A stretch of 64,000 nt of DNA from an uncultured Acidiferrobacteraceae bacterium (GCA_913009895.1 CAJVXY010000002.1:1-64000), one strand, 5' to 3'. Counted from the first letter of the stretch, positions 18,901-26,199 are shown. Made by a program: numbers and translations. The notes: a model not told the origin generated them from the sequence alone.

Positions 18901-19613
18901 CCCAGCCCCATACGTTGCTGACCTTTAGAGATGACTTCGCCCAGAGCGAATTTCATGACATATTGGCGTTTACGATAATACGAATACCAGTTCATATAAT
19001 TTAACTTATCTGTAGGGCTCAAACTGTTGATGGTGATACCGGCGCTGTTATTGTTAGGGCCGCACTCACCGACATTGTATTCGTTATCGTTATTTGTATC
19101 TGTCCACGGAAAATAGGCAATATAAGTGGTATTGGTCAGGTTACTTGTGGCGGTGTTGTAAGGATTCCTTCTTACTGCCGCCAGGTTAGTCATGTTTGGA
19201 TAGGGATTACCCGTAGTGTCCAGGCCTTTCCAGGGGACATAAGTTTTACCGGGAACATAGGCCAGGGCATTGTAACTGGTACATAGCTCCAGTCGTTCTG
19301 CCGTGTTATCAGGGGTAAGATCAATATTGCCACTATTAGGGTAGCCACTATGCAAGGCTACGGCTCTTGGGGTTTTTAGTACTTCCCAGCCCATACTGCC
19401 ACTATCATCCATCAAAAAGAATACGTTTGGCTGGACCCTGTTTTTCATAAAAAGCGGCGAGTTCGCCAGCTGAAACTCAGCCGACCAGGTAGTGACTGGC
19501 AGCGAGGTGGCAACCAGTGCCAGGGAGACAATTGCGAGCTGTTTAATGCGCGAGCCCAGTGAGAGCCTGCCTGTAACTTGCTCGTTGTTTATAAGTCGTT
19601 TGGTCAGTTTCAT
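15969..19613 (-). CDS. pilY1: Type IV pilus tip adhesin/biogenesis factor PilY1
   Basis: PilY1 sits at the pilus tip with the minor pilins, aids extension and acts in surface sensing and adhesion. About 1214 residues are encoded from the ATG at 19613, which follows an ideal GGAGGTAAAT site. The frame opens earlier at a TTG. A signal peptide (ending TTWSA) precedes a von Willebrand A-like region starting NVFFLMDDSGSMGWE, where DSGSM is the metal-binding MIDAS motif. The C-terminal half is the conserved PilY1 beta-propeller (IIYFGANDGMLHGVDANTGEE, VVDYDGDYKVDYIYAGDLQGNMWKFD pattern). Near the end VNQDGVIGTDD resembles a calcium-binding loop. The variable N-terminal half is likely lineage specific. 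Confidence 0.93.
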   Translation of the reverse strand: MKLTKRLINNEQVTGRLSLGSRIKQLAIVSLALVATSLPVTTWSAEFQLANSPLFMKNRVQPNVFFLMDDSGSMGWEVLKTPRAVALHSGYPNSGNIDLTPDNTAERLELCTSYNALAYVPGKTYVPWKGLDTTGNPYPNMTNLAAVRRNPYNTATSNLTNTTYIAYFPWTDTNNDNEYNVGECGPNNNSAGITINSLSPTDKLNYMNWYSYYRKRQYVMKFALGEVISKGQQRMGLGTLWNNNGVGTPIQDIDDISLPVNTTAATNKRALLRSVGRIRPSGGTPLRRKLQDVGEYYDGTNNSALFGATYNYSDTFSSRSPILNQAKGGECQQNYTIALTDGDWNGGTPSPSLGNVDGSEPDPYRDNYSNTMADVAMFYYNKDLAPSLADLVPQFNRAINPDTNIKQHMVTYTIAFGLKGEIEESFPGVQPDDTTFPGWPNPFTGTTSQRKKRRIDDVWHAAYNGRGSFISAGESNKLSNDFQAIFDNINARTGSAAGVSVTSGTVSSTTRIYQTKFTSDNWAGQLLAYKFIEDPAIIPPAPPVNIIVPANDFVGSTTNDARIAMEAQIIDGATATDPDNTDARTILTYNGTKGIPFRYDSASGLGANTMTAAQVTTLVDGDVTSGGLPDNAKAQRRVEYLRGDHYNEVVNRTRSDGTTNANAVFRTRDRDPSDTNVIPFVLGDTVHSSPLYVGAPPFAYPDFLEGAGNAYNNFKLNYFNRTPIIYFGANDGMLHGVDANTGEEKLAYAPSMLYKNLPALTSTNYRHTYYVDESPAVGDVFYNGAWNTVLVGALRAGGQGIFALNVTDPSTFSESAPAPANTVLWEFTDADDRDLGYTYGRPAIVKMQNDRWYAIFSNGYNNTEADGNASTTGNAVLYIVDIETKAVTKIDTGRGMSTSVDGSHPNGLAKPAIVDYDGDYKVDYIYAGDLQGNMWKFDVTGINPASWRNASKRSILFTATDPGGAPQPITTEPEIEVAPAGPQGFIVIFGTGQYIEVTDIVSTQTQTMYGIWDSSGYSGTSTVNVARNELVTQTLTFLNEGGRDLRLNTNILIQKWGNGGGTGEYMGWKIDLPETRERIVTNPVIQDDKIIFISITPNDEPCSPGGESWFMVFDLDNGGRTDESVIDVNQDGVIGTDDKTLSKTVVSGVRKDSLILNSDVSVMDDVSVSGASNGQKCSSAATSRVITSDSKGDLGGTTLSRPQNAFRQGWRQLQ

Positions 19614-19690
19614 ATTTACCTCCAAGGCCAAGCCAGGGAATAATCAATAATTTAGTTAATATTTTCGAGTTTTAATTAATATTTTCGTGG

Positions 19691-20263
19691 TCACTTTTTG
19701 GCAAACGTGGATTGCAACATTGTCACCGCATTGGCTGTACCACCAACACCGCGGGAAGTAACGCGATACAACATTCTGGATTTACCGGTATTGGAATAAC
19801 CAAAACCACCCTTAAGACCATCTGTTACTTCCTGCACTTCCTCAATAATATATTTTGTCGGCCCCGCAATATATTGTTTGGTGGTGTCTGAAAGATAGTT
19901 ATTGCCTGGCCAGCCGGTGTGGGTAATAAGATCAGTACCTGAAGCCCAGTCAACGGTATTCCAGACAGGGTCACCGGTGGTAGACGCTCGATAAAGACCA
20001 TCAGTGACATTAGATGGATCAATGGCCGGAATTCTGCCGGTGTAAACTTCACAAAGAACGCGATCACCTTCGGTAATGCCGGATTCAGCCTGGGCAAAAG
20101 ACCAGTGTTTGTCTTTCAGGTTACCCGCCATTTTTTCCTGTAATGCCGAAGTGCTCATGGCTGAGACGCCGATGATGGTCATGAGCAATAAAAAGATCAG
20201 GGCAATTGCCAGGGCAATACCTGACTGGTTATGTTTAGCTGTCGTGCTGTACAAGGTGGCCAT
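19691..20263 (-). CDS. pilX: Minor pilin PilX
   Basis: The 190-residue protein has a leader ending at G15 and a hydrophobic helix IALAIALIFLLLMTIIGVSA. It then has the PilX N-terminal signature STSALQEKMAGNLKDKHWSFAQAESGI. Glu5 is replaced by Ile, a feature shared with GspK-like tip pilins. AGGAG precedes the ATG. It lies in the fimU-pilV-pilW-pilX-pilY1 order, where PilX helps form the priming complex that carries PilY1. Confidence 0.9.
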   Translation of the reverse strand: MATLYSTTAKHNQSGIALAIALIFLLLMTIIGVSAMSTSALQEKMAGNLKDKHWSFAQAESGITEGDRVLCEVYTGRIPAIDPSNVTDGLYRASTTGDPVWNTVDWASGTDLITHTGWPGNNYLSDTTKQYIAGPTKYIIEEVQEVTDGLKGGFGYSNTGKSRMLYRVTSRGVGGTANAVTMLQSTFAKK

Positions 20264-20293
20264 GCTGCCTCTCCTATATTAAAGATAAAATCA

Positions 20294-21562
20294 CTAGTTT
20301 CGCCTTTGAACCGTCGAGGTGAATAAACGTCGTCGACGATAAAGCTCTGGATCAAATGAGCCAGGCGGTGGTGCCGGTGTGGCTCGATATATTTCATTGG
20401 GGTTACCAAAAATCGGGATGTTGGCCTCTGCAATCACCACATTTCCTTTTACATTCTGGACATCAATCATGCTGGAACTGCGGGCGATAAAGGCAACTTT
20501 TACATCAATCACCTTGGACATGTCTCTGTCTGTCGAGGGGTCGAAAGTGCCAGGATTATAAAGTGCATTTGCGGTCATATAGGTTTCAGCCATGTCTCGG
20601 TTGCTATTATCAGCTGATACGGCCTCAAGTCCCATTAAAAACTTGAGTTGTTCTATGCCTGTGACCAGTGGTTCAGGCCGCCAGTCATTATTGTCCAGTG
20701 CCAGGCGATAAAGGGCTGGCTCCGGGGTAGTCCCTGCCGGCAGTGGTGGTACAGGATTGGAGTTCACACCAATAAAATATGCACGGGTAGCGAGTTTCAT
20801 GACATCGGCAGTACTGTCATAACTGCCATTCAGCAGCGACTGGGTATTACCAGAGGTGCCGTGGGTCAGGGTAATGTTGGTACCACCACCGGTAGCCGGA
20901 TTATTGGTTATGCGAAACATATCGCCACGCCGGCAGTCAGAAATAAATACCACATCGTTTTGCTTGAAGGCGCCGGTGGTGGAAGGTGTCCTGACTAATT
21001 GTAAATTGGCTTTTGTAGGTGCACCCGTATTAAAGAGTTGTACGTTGAGTGGTGTGGCAAACTGGACCAGTAACACGTCTGAAAATGGAACGAGTTCCGG
21101 ACCCGGCGCTACCAGGCCGTCAAAAAAACCAAGGGCCGGTAATTGCGGCGTCCAATCTGTTAGTGCTGTACCACCACCACCTGTGTATCCGAATACTGCA
21201 AGCCCAACAGGTTGGGTAGCAGCATTGTTGTAAGGGTCGGAGAGCAACCCTCTCGGACCATCGGGTGTTTTTACGATGTTATTGATAGCTGTTTTTTTTA
21301 GTTTTGCGCAACCAAAGTTACCGGCCATGCGTATGTCTTTGGCCAAAAATTCCATGGCAAATCGCCCCTGTTCCTGGACCTCGGACAGGCCTGTCTCCAG
21401 GTCATTGGTGCTGCGAGTACTGGTAAAAACCTGAACTATTACACCAGTGATGATCAAGCCCAGTGTCAGGGCAATCATTAACTCGATAAGTGTAAAGCCG
21501 CTGCGGGTATTACCTAAGCTGCACCGGGTCTTAATCATGAATTTTCCAGTTTGAATGCTCAT
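20294..21562 (-). CDS. pilW: Minor pilin PilW
   Basis: The 422-residue prepilin has a leader of about 22 residues, cleavage after G22 and FTLIELMIALTLGLIITGVIVQVF with Glu5 (E27). The family's EVQEQGRFAMEFLAKDIRMAGNFGCAK follows. The large C-terminal domain (about 370 residues) is Gly/Thr/Pro rich and ends with RRRLFTSTVQRRN. Its start overlaps the pilV stop by four bases. Part of the FimU-PilV-PilW-PilX tip complex. Confidence 0.92.
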   Translation of the reverse strand: MSIQTGKFMIKTRCSLGNTRSGFTLIELMIALTLGLIITGVIVQVFTSTRSTNDLETGLSEVQEQGRFAMEFLAKDIRMAGNFGCAKLKKTAINNIVKTPDGPRGLLSDPYNNAATQPVGLAVFGYTGGGGTALTDWTPQLPALGFFDGLVAPGPELVPFSDVLLVQFATPLNVQLFNTGAPTKANLQLVRTPSTTGAFKQNDVVFISDCRRGDMFRITNNPATGGGTNITLTHGTSGNTQSLLNGSYDSTADVMKLATRAYFIGVNSNPVPPLPAGTTPEPALYRLALDNNDWRPEPLVTGIEQLKFLMGLEAVSADNSNRDMAETYMTANALYNPGTFDPSTDRDMSKVIDVKVAFIARSSSMIDVQNVKGNVVIAEANIPIFGNPNEIYRATPAPPPGSFDPELYRRRRLFTSTVQRRN

Positions 21563-22050
21563 AACTGCGCCTCATAAATAAAGCTTTTCGGTATATCATT
21601 TTCATTCCAGTTAACCCGGATGACATGGATGAGTGCGTTTTGTCGCAAAACGCTACCTCTGGCAGCAGGCCCTAAATTGGCCGCCAACGATTGTCTCCAG
21701 CTGTCATAATCATAGGTGGCTCGTTGAGCTGACGTACATGGGGGGGCAACAGTGCAGTCCACGGACAGTGTTGTCGGGGCTGGACCTGCACTGGCCATGC
21801 TGTCATAAGCTGAAATCTTGCCGGGAACGTTTGATCGAATACGATCGGCCATGTCATAGATTTGTAAAATCGCCTGGGTGCGCTGGTATGACTGATGGTT
21901 ATATTTCAGGCCAATACTTTGCAGGGTTGCCAGGCCCAGTATGCCGATGGAAAGCACAAGTAAAGCAATCAGTACTTCCATCATGCCCGCACCTTTTTGA
22001 TGATGATGTGTTTGTTCTATTTGTGCTTTAGTCTGTGGCATAAGATTCAT
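21559..22050 (-). CDS. pilV: Minor pilin PilV
   Basis: The 163-residue prepilin has a His/Gln-rich leader (HHHQKG) cleaved after G20, then AGMMEVLIALLVLSIGILGLATLQ with Glu5 at E25, and the typical YDMADRIRSN stretch of PilV. GGGGAAAATA before the ATG at 22050 is a good ribosome site. The mature domain of about 140 residues holds one cysteine pair (DCTVAPPCTSA). It is coupled to pilW by an ATGA overlap. Confidence 0.9.
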   Translation of the reverse strand: MNLMPQTKAQIEQTHHHQKGAGMMEVLIALLVLSIGILGLATLQSIGLKYNHQSYQRTQAILQIYDMADRIRSNVPGKISAYDSMASAGPAPTTLSVDCTVAPPCTSAQRATYDYDSWRQSLAANLGPAARGSVLRQNALIHVIRVNWNENDIPKSFIYEAQL

Positions 22051-22069
22051 TATTTTCCCCTTTTTCTGA

Positions 22070-22804
22070 CTAGCATCCCGTTGCTGGTGAGGTTACTTTC
22101 GATCCACCGGTCGGGCTAATTCGAATTTCACGGCCCACTTCCGGATCCATAAGTGTGTCATTGTCTTTATCATGGCAAAGTGCAAAAACTGCAGTAATTG
22201 TTCGATTATTTTCGATACCGCCATTACTTTGAAAGGTCGCCAGGCCAGAACCATTGAAACTGATACTTGTATATGCATTAACAGGTTCCCTGAGTGTGCG
22301 GGTACCGGGAAGTGATTCTCTTACCCTGATAACATCAAATCCACCGCCAGCCAGGTTTACCCCGACCACCCTGCCAGTAGACCATGTGCCGCTGTAATTA
22401 CAGGCTGTCTGAGCAGCATTGGGGATGCAGACTTCCACAATCAAGCTGCGCTTGAGCGCCTCACTGCGAGCAAATTTGAGATCTGTCAAAAATTTATTGG
22501 TCTCGGCAGTGGTTCCATGATTGAGTAAGGTTTGACGAAAGTTGGGTAAGGCCCAGGCGCCGAGAATGGCGAATATTGTCAAGGTGATCATCATCTCTAC
22601 CAGAGTAACTCCGTGTTGTTTGCTTAAAAACCTGCTTATGCGGACAAACGGTAGTTTATAGTGGATGAACGGTGTTGTATGGGGGGTAACTGAACTGATG
22701 AACGGTTTGTTATGGCCGACAAAAGGCGTCGATATTTGGCCTTGAGACACCGATTTTTTCGGTGTGGTGGCGTTTTGTCTCAACCAAGTCTCAATTTGTC
22801 TCAT
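22070..22804 (-). CDS. fimU: FimU/GspH-like minor pilin with anomalous 65-residue leader
   Basis: The mature part begins after G65 with VTLVEMMITLTIFAILGAWALPNF (Glu5 at E70). It has the FimT/GspH pattern LTDLKFARSEALKRS and ends in a typical SPTGG...TGC tail. FimU connects the minor-pilin tip complex to the major pilus. FimU leaders are normally about 6-20 residues. Here 65 residues precede the cleavage site, and the only in-frame start codons are ATG 22804, TTG 22783 and GTG 22750. The leader is rich in PF[IV] repeats that coincide with four LytTR-like DNA boxes. This suggests that the 5' part is regulatory DNA within an open frame, or that a deletion fused it to the gene. Confidence 0.8.
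   Translation of the reverse strand: MRQIETWLRQNATTPKKSVSQGQISTPFVGHNKPFISSVTPHTTPFIHYKLPFVRISRFLSKQHGVTLVEMMITLTIFAILGAWALPNFRQTLLNHGTTAETNKFLTDLKFARSEALKRSLIVEVCIPNAAQTACNYSGTWSTGRVVGVNLAGGGFDVIRVRESLPGTRTLREPVNAYTSISFNGSGLATFQSNGGIENNRTITAVFALCHDKDNDTLMDPEVGREIRISPTGGSKVTSPATGC
22643..22726 (-). promoter_or_regulatory. Two LytTR/AlgR-like double binding sites
   Basis: Read on the minus strand there are four 9-base boxes: CCTTTTGTC (22726-22718), CCGTTCATC (22705-22697), CCGTTCATC (22672-22664) and CCGTTTGTC (22651-22643). They form two pairs, each with a 12-base gap (21 bp box to box), the spacing used by LytTR response regulators. Three boxes with the preceding A fit the LytTR consensus [TA][AC][CA]GTTN[AG][TG] fully. 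AlgR, a LytTR regulator whose site is CCGTTCGTC, activates the fimU operon in P. aeruginosa. Confidence 0.65.
22747..22765. repeat. Short inverted repeat in the fimU 5' region
   Basis: ACACCGA (22747-22753) and TCGGTGT (22759-22765) form a 7-bp stem around five T residues (on the minus strand the loop is five A residues). It sits just outside the LytTR boxes. It has no T-tract after the stem in the fimU direction, so it is not a terminator for that gene. It may be an operator. Confidence 0.45.
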
Positions 22805-23296
22805 TACAAAGCCTATAAAACCAAGGGTAATCTGTTTATGTTCGTACCTGTTCAGTAATTATAGGTTTGATTTGCCTGGAGCGCCAACGAGGTTATGACG
22901 GGCAAGTCAGATTCGGTTGTATTTTGTGAAATATTACGCATTGATGGGTCTGGAACTAATATTAATTGGTAACTCAGTAGCTTATAAGATCAGGCTAATG
23001 AATACCTTAATGAGTCTCAGTTAAGCTTATGATATCTTTAATAAAAACAGCGAAATTGTGCGATTAGCAATCAGTATTGGTTATCAAAAATTGCCCTGGA
23101 ATGACCCGTCACCAGCATGACTCCAGACCGCTTTCATTTTTCTGTTAACAGGTATTGATCTGGTGCCGATTTAGCATGGCTTATGGTGGTAAGACCTCAT
23201 TTTTGTTCTAACAATAGGCTAATAGTCATTAAAAATACGAGCTGGACAGGTAAGTACTCGCTATTCCACTTTTATGGTCGTAGGGTAAGGGGCTGG
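22805..23296. other. Intergenic region between fimU (minus) and thiO (plus)
   Basis: There are 490 bases without a convincing gene. The sequence is AT-rich around 22940-23060. The minor-pilin operon must have its promoter here or just inside the fimU frame. I see no clear -35/-10 pair or sigma54 element that I would defend. The open frame preceding thiO (from 23183) has no family similarity. Confidence 0.5.
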
Positions 23297-24400
23297 ATGT
23301 TAAGCATGAATAATCAGATACATATTATAGGTGCCGGCATCATGGGCCTCATGATTGCCCGAAATTTGCTGGCGGCCGGTCGCCAGGTTTTACTCTACGA
23401 TAAAGGCAAAGTAGGTGCTGAATCATCGTGGGCCGGTGGCGGCATACTTTCACCGTTATATCCCTGGCGTTACCCACAACCAGTGACCGAATTAGCGTTG
23501 CGAAGCCAGGCCCTTTATCCCGGGATTGTCAGACAATTATACAAAAACACAGGCATTGATCCAGAGCTGGCCCAAACGGGCATGCTTGTTTTATCTGTCG
23601 CGGATCTCGGTATTATCCATGACTGGGCTGCCCACTATCACGTTAAATATCGCGTTAGCAACCAGGCTGACATCTCTCAGATTGAACCCAATTTAACGCC
23701 ATCACTAATCCGGCAAGCGTTGATTTTTCCTGACATTGGCCACATTAGAAATCCACGGTTAATATCGGCTTTACGTGCTGATCTTCTTCAAAATGGCTGC
23801 GAACTTCGCGAAAATACTGAAATAACAGCAATTGATTTACACAACAACAAGCCTCGAAAACTCGTTACAACCCGGGGCGACATAAATACAGAACAGGTAA
23901 TAGTTTGCGCCGGGGCCTGGACAAGTAAATTACTAAAAGGACTTGGTTTTGGGATTCCCATTGAGCCTGTGGCAGGGCAGATGTTGATGTATAAGGCAAA
24001 ACCAGGCCTGGTAAACCACATTATTCTTAACAAGAAGCGCTATCTCATTCCCCGGCTAGATGGCAGAGTGCTGGTTGGTAGTACCCTGGAAAATGCCGGT
24101 TTTAATAAATTTACCACCGATGAAGCCCGGGAATCCTTGCAAAATACGGCCGTGGAAATGGTGCCGGCACTGGCCGATTACAAGATTGAGGCGCAATGGG
24201 CCGGGCTCCGTCCCGGGTCGCCACGGGGTATACCTTATATGGGTGGTTATCCCGGCATTGAAAATTTATGGGTTTGTTCGGGTCATTTTCGCAACGGTCT
24301 GGTGTTGGCGCCTGCCTCTGCAGAGTTTATGACCGCTTTGGTTCTGGGTCAGGAGACAAACTTCAACCAGCCAGAATTTGCTCTTGATCGTGCAAGTTAA
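23297..24400 (+). CDS. thiO: FAD-dependent oxidoreductase, glycine oxidase ThiO type
   Basis: ThiO oxidises glycine to iminoglycine for the thiazole part of thiamine. The 367-residue protein opens with the Rossmann motif IHIIGAGIMGLMIARNLLAAG and the GAESSWAGGGILSPLYPW flavin-contact segment. It ends with the DAO-family GLRPGSPRGIPYMG and WVCSGHFRNGLVLAPASA. I chose ATG 23297 because AAGGGG lies about five bases upstream, although ATG 23306 (MNNQIHI) is equally close to the fold. A D-amino acid oxidase-type gene follows the fimU region in P. aeruginosa too (PA4548), so the synteny extends here. No TPP riboswitch is visible upstream. Confidence 0.85.
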   Translation: MLSMNNQIHIIGAGIMGLMIARNLLAAGRQVLLYDKGKVGAESSWAGGGILSPLYPWRYPQPVTELALRSQALYPGIVRQLYKNTGIDPELAQTGMLVLSVADLGIIHDWAAHYHVKYRVSNQADISQIEPNLTPSLIRQALIFPDIGHIRNPRLISALRADLLQNGCELRENTEITAIDLHNNKPRKLVTTRGDINTEQVIVCAGAWTSKLLKGLGFGIPIEPVAGQMLMYKAKPGLVNHIILNKKRYLIPRLDGRVLVGSTLENAGFNKFTTDEARESLQNTAVEMVPALADYKIEAQWAGLRPGSPRGIPYMGGYPGIENLWVCSGHFRNGLVLAPASAEFMTALVLGQETNFNQPEFALDRAS

Positions 24401-24411
24401 TGATTATTATC

Positions 24412-24440
24412 TTGACATGGGGCTGGAGAGGGTGTGCTAG
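24412..24440 (+). promoter_or_regulatory. Possible promoter of the Fur-family gene
   Basis: TTGACA (24412-24417), a 17-base spacer and TGCTAG (24435-24440) lie just after thiO and 34 bases before the regulator's ATG. The -10 is poor. The following TATAATGATTCTAAATGG is AT-rich and overlaps the start codon, and could hold an autoregulatory site. Confidence 0.35.
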
Positions 24441-24474
24441 TCAGTTGCCATGCAAACGTTTATAATGATTCTAA

Positions 24475-24942
24475 ATGGAAACCATTAACCCCAATCACAC
24501 AACCGAGTCCCTCAATAACTTGTTGCTGGCCCATGACATTAAACCCACCAGCCAGAGACTCGAAGTAGCGCGCCTGTTGTTTACGCACCATAAGCACTTT
24601 GCCGCTGAGGAAATATTTTCCATGGTTAATTACAGGACTAACAGCTCGCAAAACAGCACTTCCCGGCACAATGTTCGCCAAAATAGCGTCTCGAAAGCAA
24701 CGGTTTACAATACCCTGGGCCTGTTTGCCCGCAAAGGCCTGGTGCGCGAAGTTATTGCCGATCCTAACAAGGTTTTTTACGATCCTAATACCCGGCCCCA
24801 CTATCACATGTATGATCCGAGCTCGGGCGAACTAACAGATATTAGCGCCGATTCTGTGCAAATCTCTGGGTTGCCGGCAGCACCCTCAGGTCGAGAGGTA
24901 GAGGGTGTGGACATCGTGGTTCGTCTTCGCCCCCTGAAATAA
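24475..24942 (+). CDS. Fur-superfamily transcriptional regulator without cysteines
   Basis: This 155-residue protein has the Fur winged-helix core: IKPTSQRLEVARLLFTHHKHFAAEEIF, then SVSKATVYNTLGLFARKGLVREV. It also has the short dimerisation start VFYDPNTRPHYHMYDPSSGELTDI. It contains no cysteine, so the CxxC structural zinc site of Fur/PerR is missing. The HHH metal motif is reduced to PHYHMYD. An insert of about 17 Ser/Asn-rich residues (RTNSSQNSTSRHNVRQN) separates helix 3 from the recognition helix. The absence of CxxC recalls Irr-type regulators, which sense haem or iron status, but the ligand is unknown. The nearby cytochrome genes do not prove a link. Confidence 0.8.
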   Translation: METINPNHTTESLNNLLLAHDIKPTSQRLEVARLLFTHHKHFAAEEIFSMVNYRTNSSQNSTSRHNVRQNSVSKATVYNTLGLFARKGLVREVIADPNKVFYDPNTRPHYHMYDPSSGELTDISADSVQISGLPAAPSGREVEGVDIVVRLRPLK

Positions 24943-25019
24943 TCTGGAATAAATATATCTGCCAACGTAGTAATCACTCCCTATGGTTTGGCGCCTAAAA
25001 TCCGTATACTCTCCAGCGC

Positions 25020-25095
25020 GCCGGAATAGCTCAGTTGGTAGAGCAGCACATTCGTAATGTGACGGTCGGGGGTTCGACTCCTCTTTCCGGCACCA
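25020..25095 (+). tRNA. tRNA-Thr (anticodon CGT)
   Basis: The acceptor stem GCCGGAA/TTCCGGC closes the structure, with D-loop AGCTCAGTTGGTAGAGC and anticodon loop TTCGTAA. The T-loop TTCGACT sits on a stem with two G-U pairs. CCA is encoded (25093-25095). TATACT at 25005-25010 is a plausible -10, followed by a GC-rich discriminator. The gene reads ACG codons. Confidence 0.95.
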
Positions 25096-25110
25096 GTTTA
25101 TAGTAATCAT

Positions 25111-25144
25111 AAAAAACCCGACGCCTTCAGGCATCGGGTTTTTT
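25111..25144. terminator. Bidirectional rho-independent terminator
   Basis: AAAACCCGA and TCGGGTTTT flank an inner CCT/AGG stem, with A-tract on the left and T-tract on the right. It lies 16 bases past the tRNA and 26 bases past the stop of the convergent SPFH gene, so it serves both strands. Confidence 0.9.
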
Positions 25145-25169
25145 GTTTGCTTACTTTAAAGCGTAAAGC

Positions 25170-25949
25170 TTACTTAATATTAATCAGAGGTGTCACGCCA
25201 CTACCAAAGATCACCAGTGGTTTTGCGCCTTCTGTGATTGCTTTTTCCATTACGTCCAGCTCTCGTTGACGAAGAATTTTATTGGTTAGCGACGCATCCA
25301 GTGCCCGGTTGATTTGAGATTGTTTTTTAGCAATATCCAGCTCAATACGTTTGGCTTCCAATTCCTTGTTTTTAGCCACCGCCAGTTTAATCGCATTTTC
25401 AACACTGGGGTCTGTTTGCAGATTTCGGACAACCACTTTTCTGATTTGAAATACGTTTTCGTCGGCCTCATCCAGCTTTTTTTGCAGGCTTGCCTGGATT
25501 TCATCGCGCAAGGTATCGCGATGTTTATGGATTTCCAGGCTGTCGTATTTTGCAACGGCGGAGTAGGCCGATTCCCGGGCAAAACTGCGCACCAGGTTAT
25601 AGGCTGGATACCAGACGCCCACATTTCTATCCCAGGCATTACGATTGGCATACTTGATTGAAAGTTCGGCAGACTGCCCCGAATCAATCGTGTAATAGAT
25701 TTCAATGTCCATGTCGGATAATGACAAGTTATCCTTGGCCTTGGGTTTCATATCAAACAACTCAACCGTGATTTGTTTGGCAGAAAAAGGCTCAACCGAT
25801 GAGGTTATCGAAGTGTAAAATCCTGGCGTGACTTCTTCCAGTACCACCTTGCCATTCCAGGCGGTGCGTACGCCGACGTTGCCGGTTTCGATTCGACCAC
25901 AGGCCGAGATCAATAAGACCAGCCCCATTATAAGTGCTAAACGTTTCAT
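25170..25949 (-). CDS. SPFH/Band 7 (prohibitin-like) lipoprotein
   Basis: The 259-residue protein has a lipoprotein signal ending ISAC (Cys17). An SPFH domain follows: GNVGVRTAWNGKVVLEEVTPGFY, then DIEIYYTI near residue 85. A long helical, coiled-coil-prone tail (about 130-240) holds VVRNLQTDPSVENAIKLAVAKNKELEAKRIELDIAKKQSQ. SPFH proteins form membrane-bound rings or scaffolds. The usual membrane-helix anchor is replaced here by a lipid anchor, which would place the domain in the periplasm. The ATG follows GGGGAGAAAATA. It has no obvious operon partner, and its specific role is unknown. Confidence 0.85.
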   Translation of the reverse strand: MKRLALIMGLVLLISACGRIETGNVGVRTAWNGKVVLEEVTPGFYTSITSSVEPFSAKQITVELFDMKPKAKDNLSLSDMDIEIYYTIDSGQSAELSIKYANRNAWDRNVGVWYPAYNLVRSFARESAYSAVAKYDSLEIHKHRDTLRDEIQASLQKKLDEADENVFQIRKVVVRNLQTDPSVENAIKLAVAKNKELEAKRIELDIAKKQSQINRALDASLTNKILRQRELDVMEKAITEGAKPLVIFGSGVTPLINIK

Positions 25950-26028
25950 TATTTTCTCCCCTTACACCGTTAATTTAATTTTAAAGTATGTTTTTTATAC
26001 CGTTAGTTTATCTTTAAGGTATGGCATC

Positions 26029-26199
26029 TTAATTTACTTCCAGTAAAAATATTACCACCGTGCCAATAATGGCAACAATGACAGATATGATGAATTTGAG
26101 TTTGGTATTGCGTGGTAATTTGGCCAGCATGCTGTAACCAAGCAGCGCCGCCAGGGCAATTATAAAAATAACAATAAAAGAGAGCAGCACGCGGGCCAT
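26029..26199 (-). CDS. Small two-helix membrane protein, unknown
   Basis: From the ATG at 26199, 56 residues encode two hydrophobic helices, VLLSFIVIFIIALAALLGYSML and FIISVIVAIIGTVVIFLLEV, joined by a short basic loop AKLPRNTKLK. AGGAAAA precedes the ATG by about 10 bases. The frame is open further upstream to 26280, but that extension is hydrophilic and unlikely. I recognise no family. It lies 80 bases upstream of the SPFH gene on the same strand and could be cotranscribed with it. Confidence 0.55.
   Translation of the reverse strand: MARVLLSFIVIFIIALAALLGYSMLAKLPRNTKLKFIISVIVAIIGTVVIFLLEVN

Noticed and set aside
23161-23180. TGGTGCC...AGCA resembling a sigma54 -24/-12 promoter
   Set aside because: The -12 element lacks TTGC and the spacing is off.
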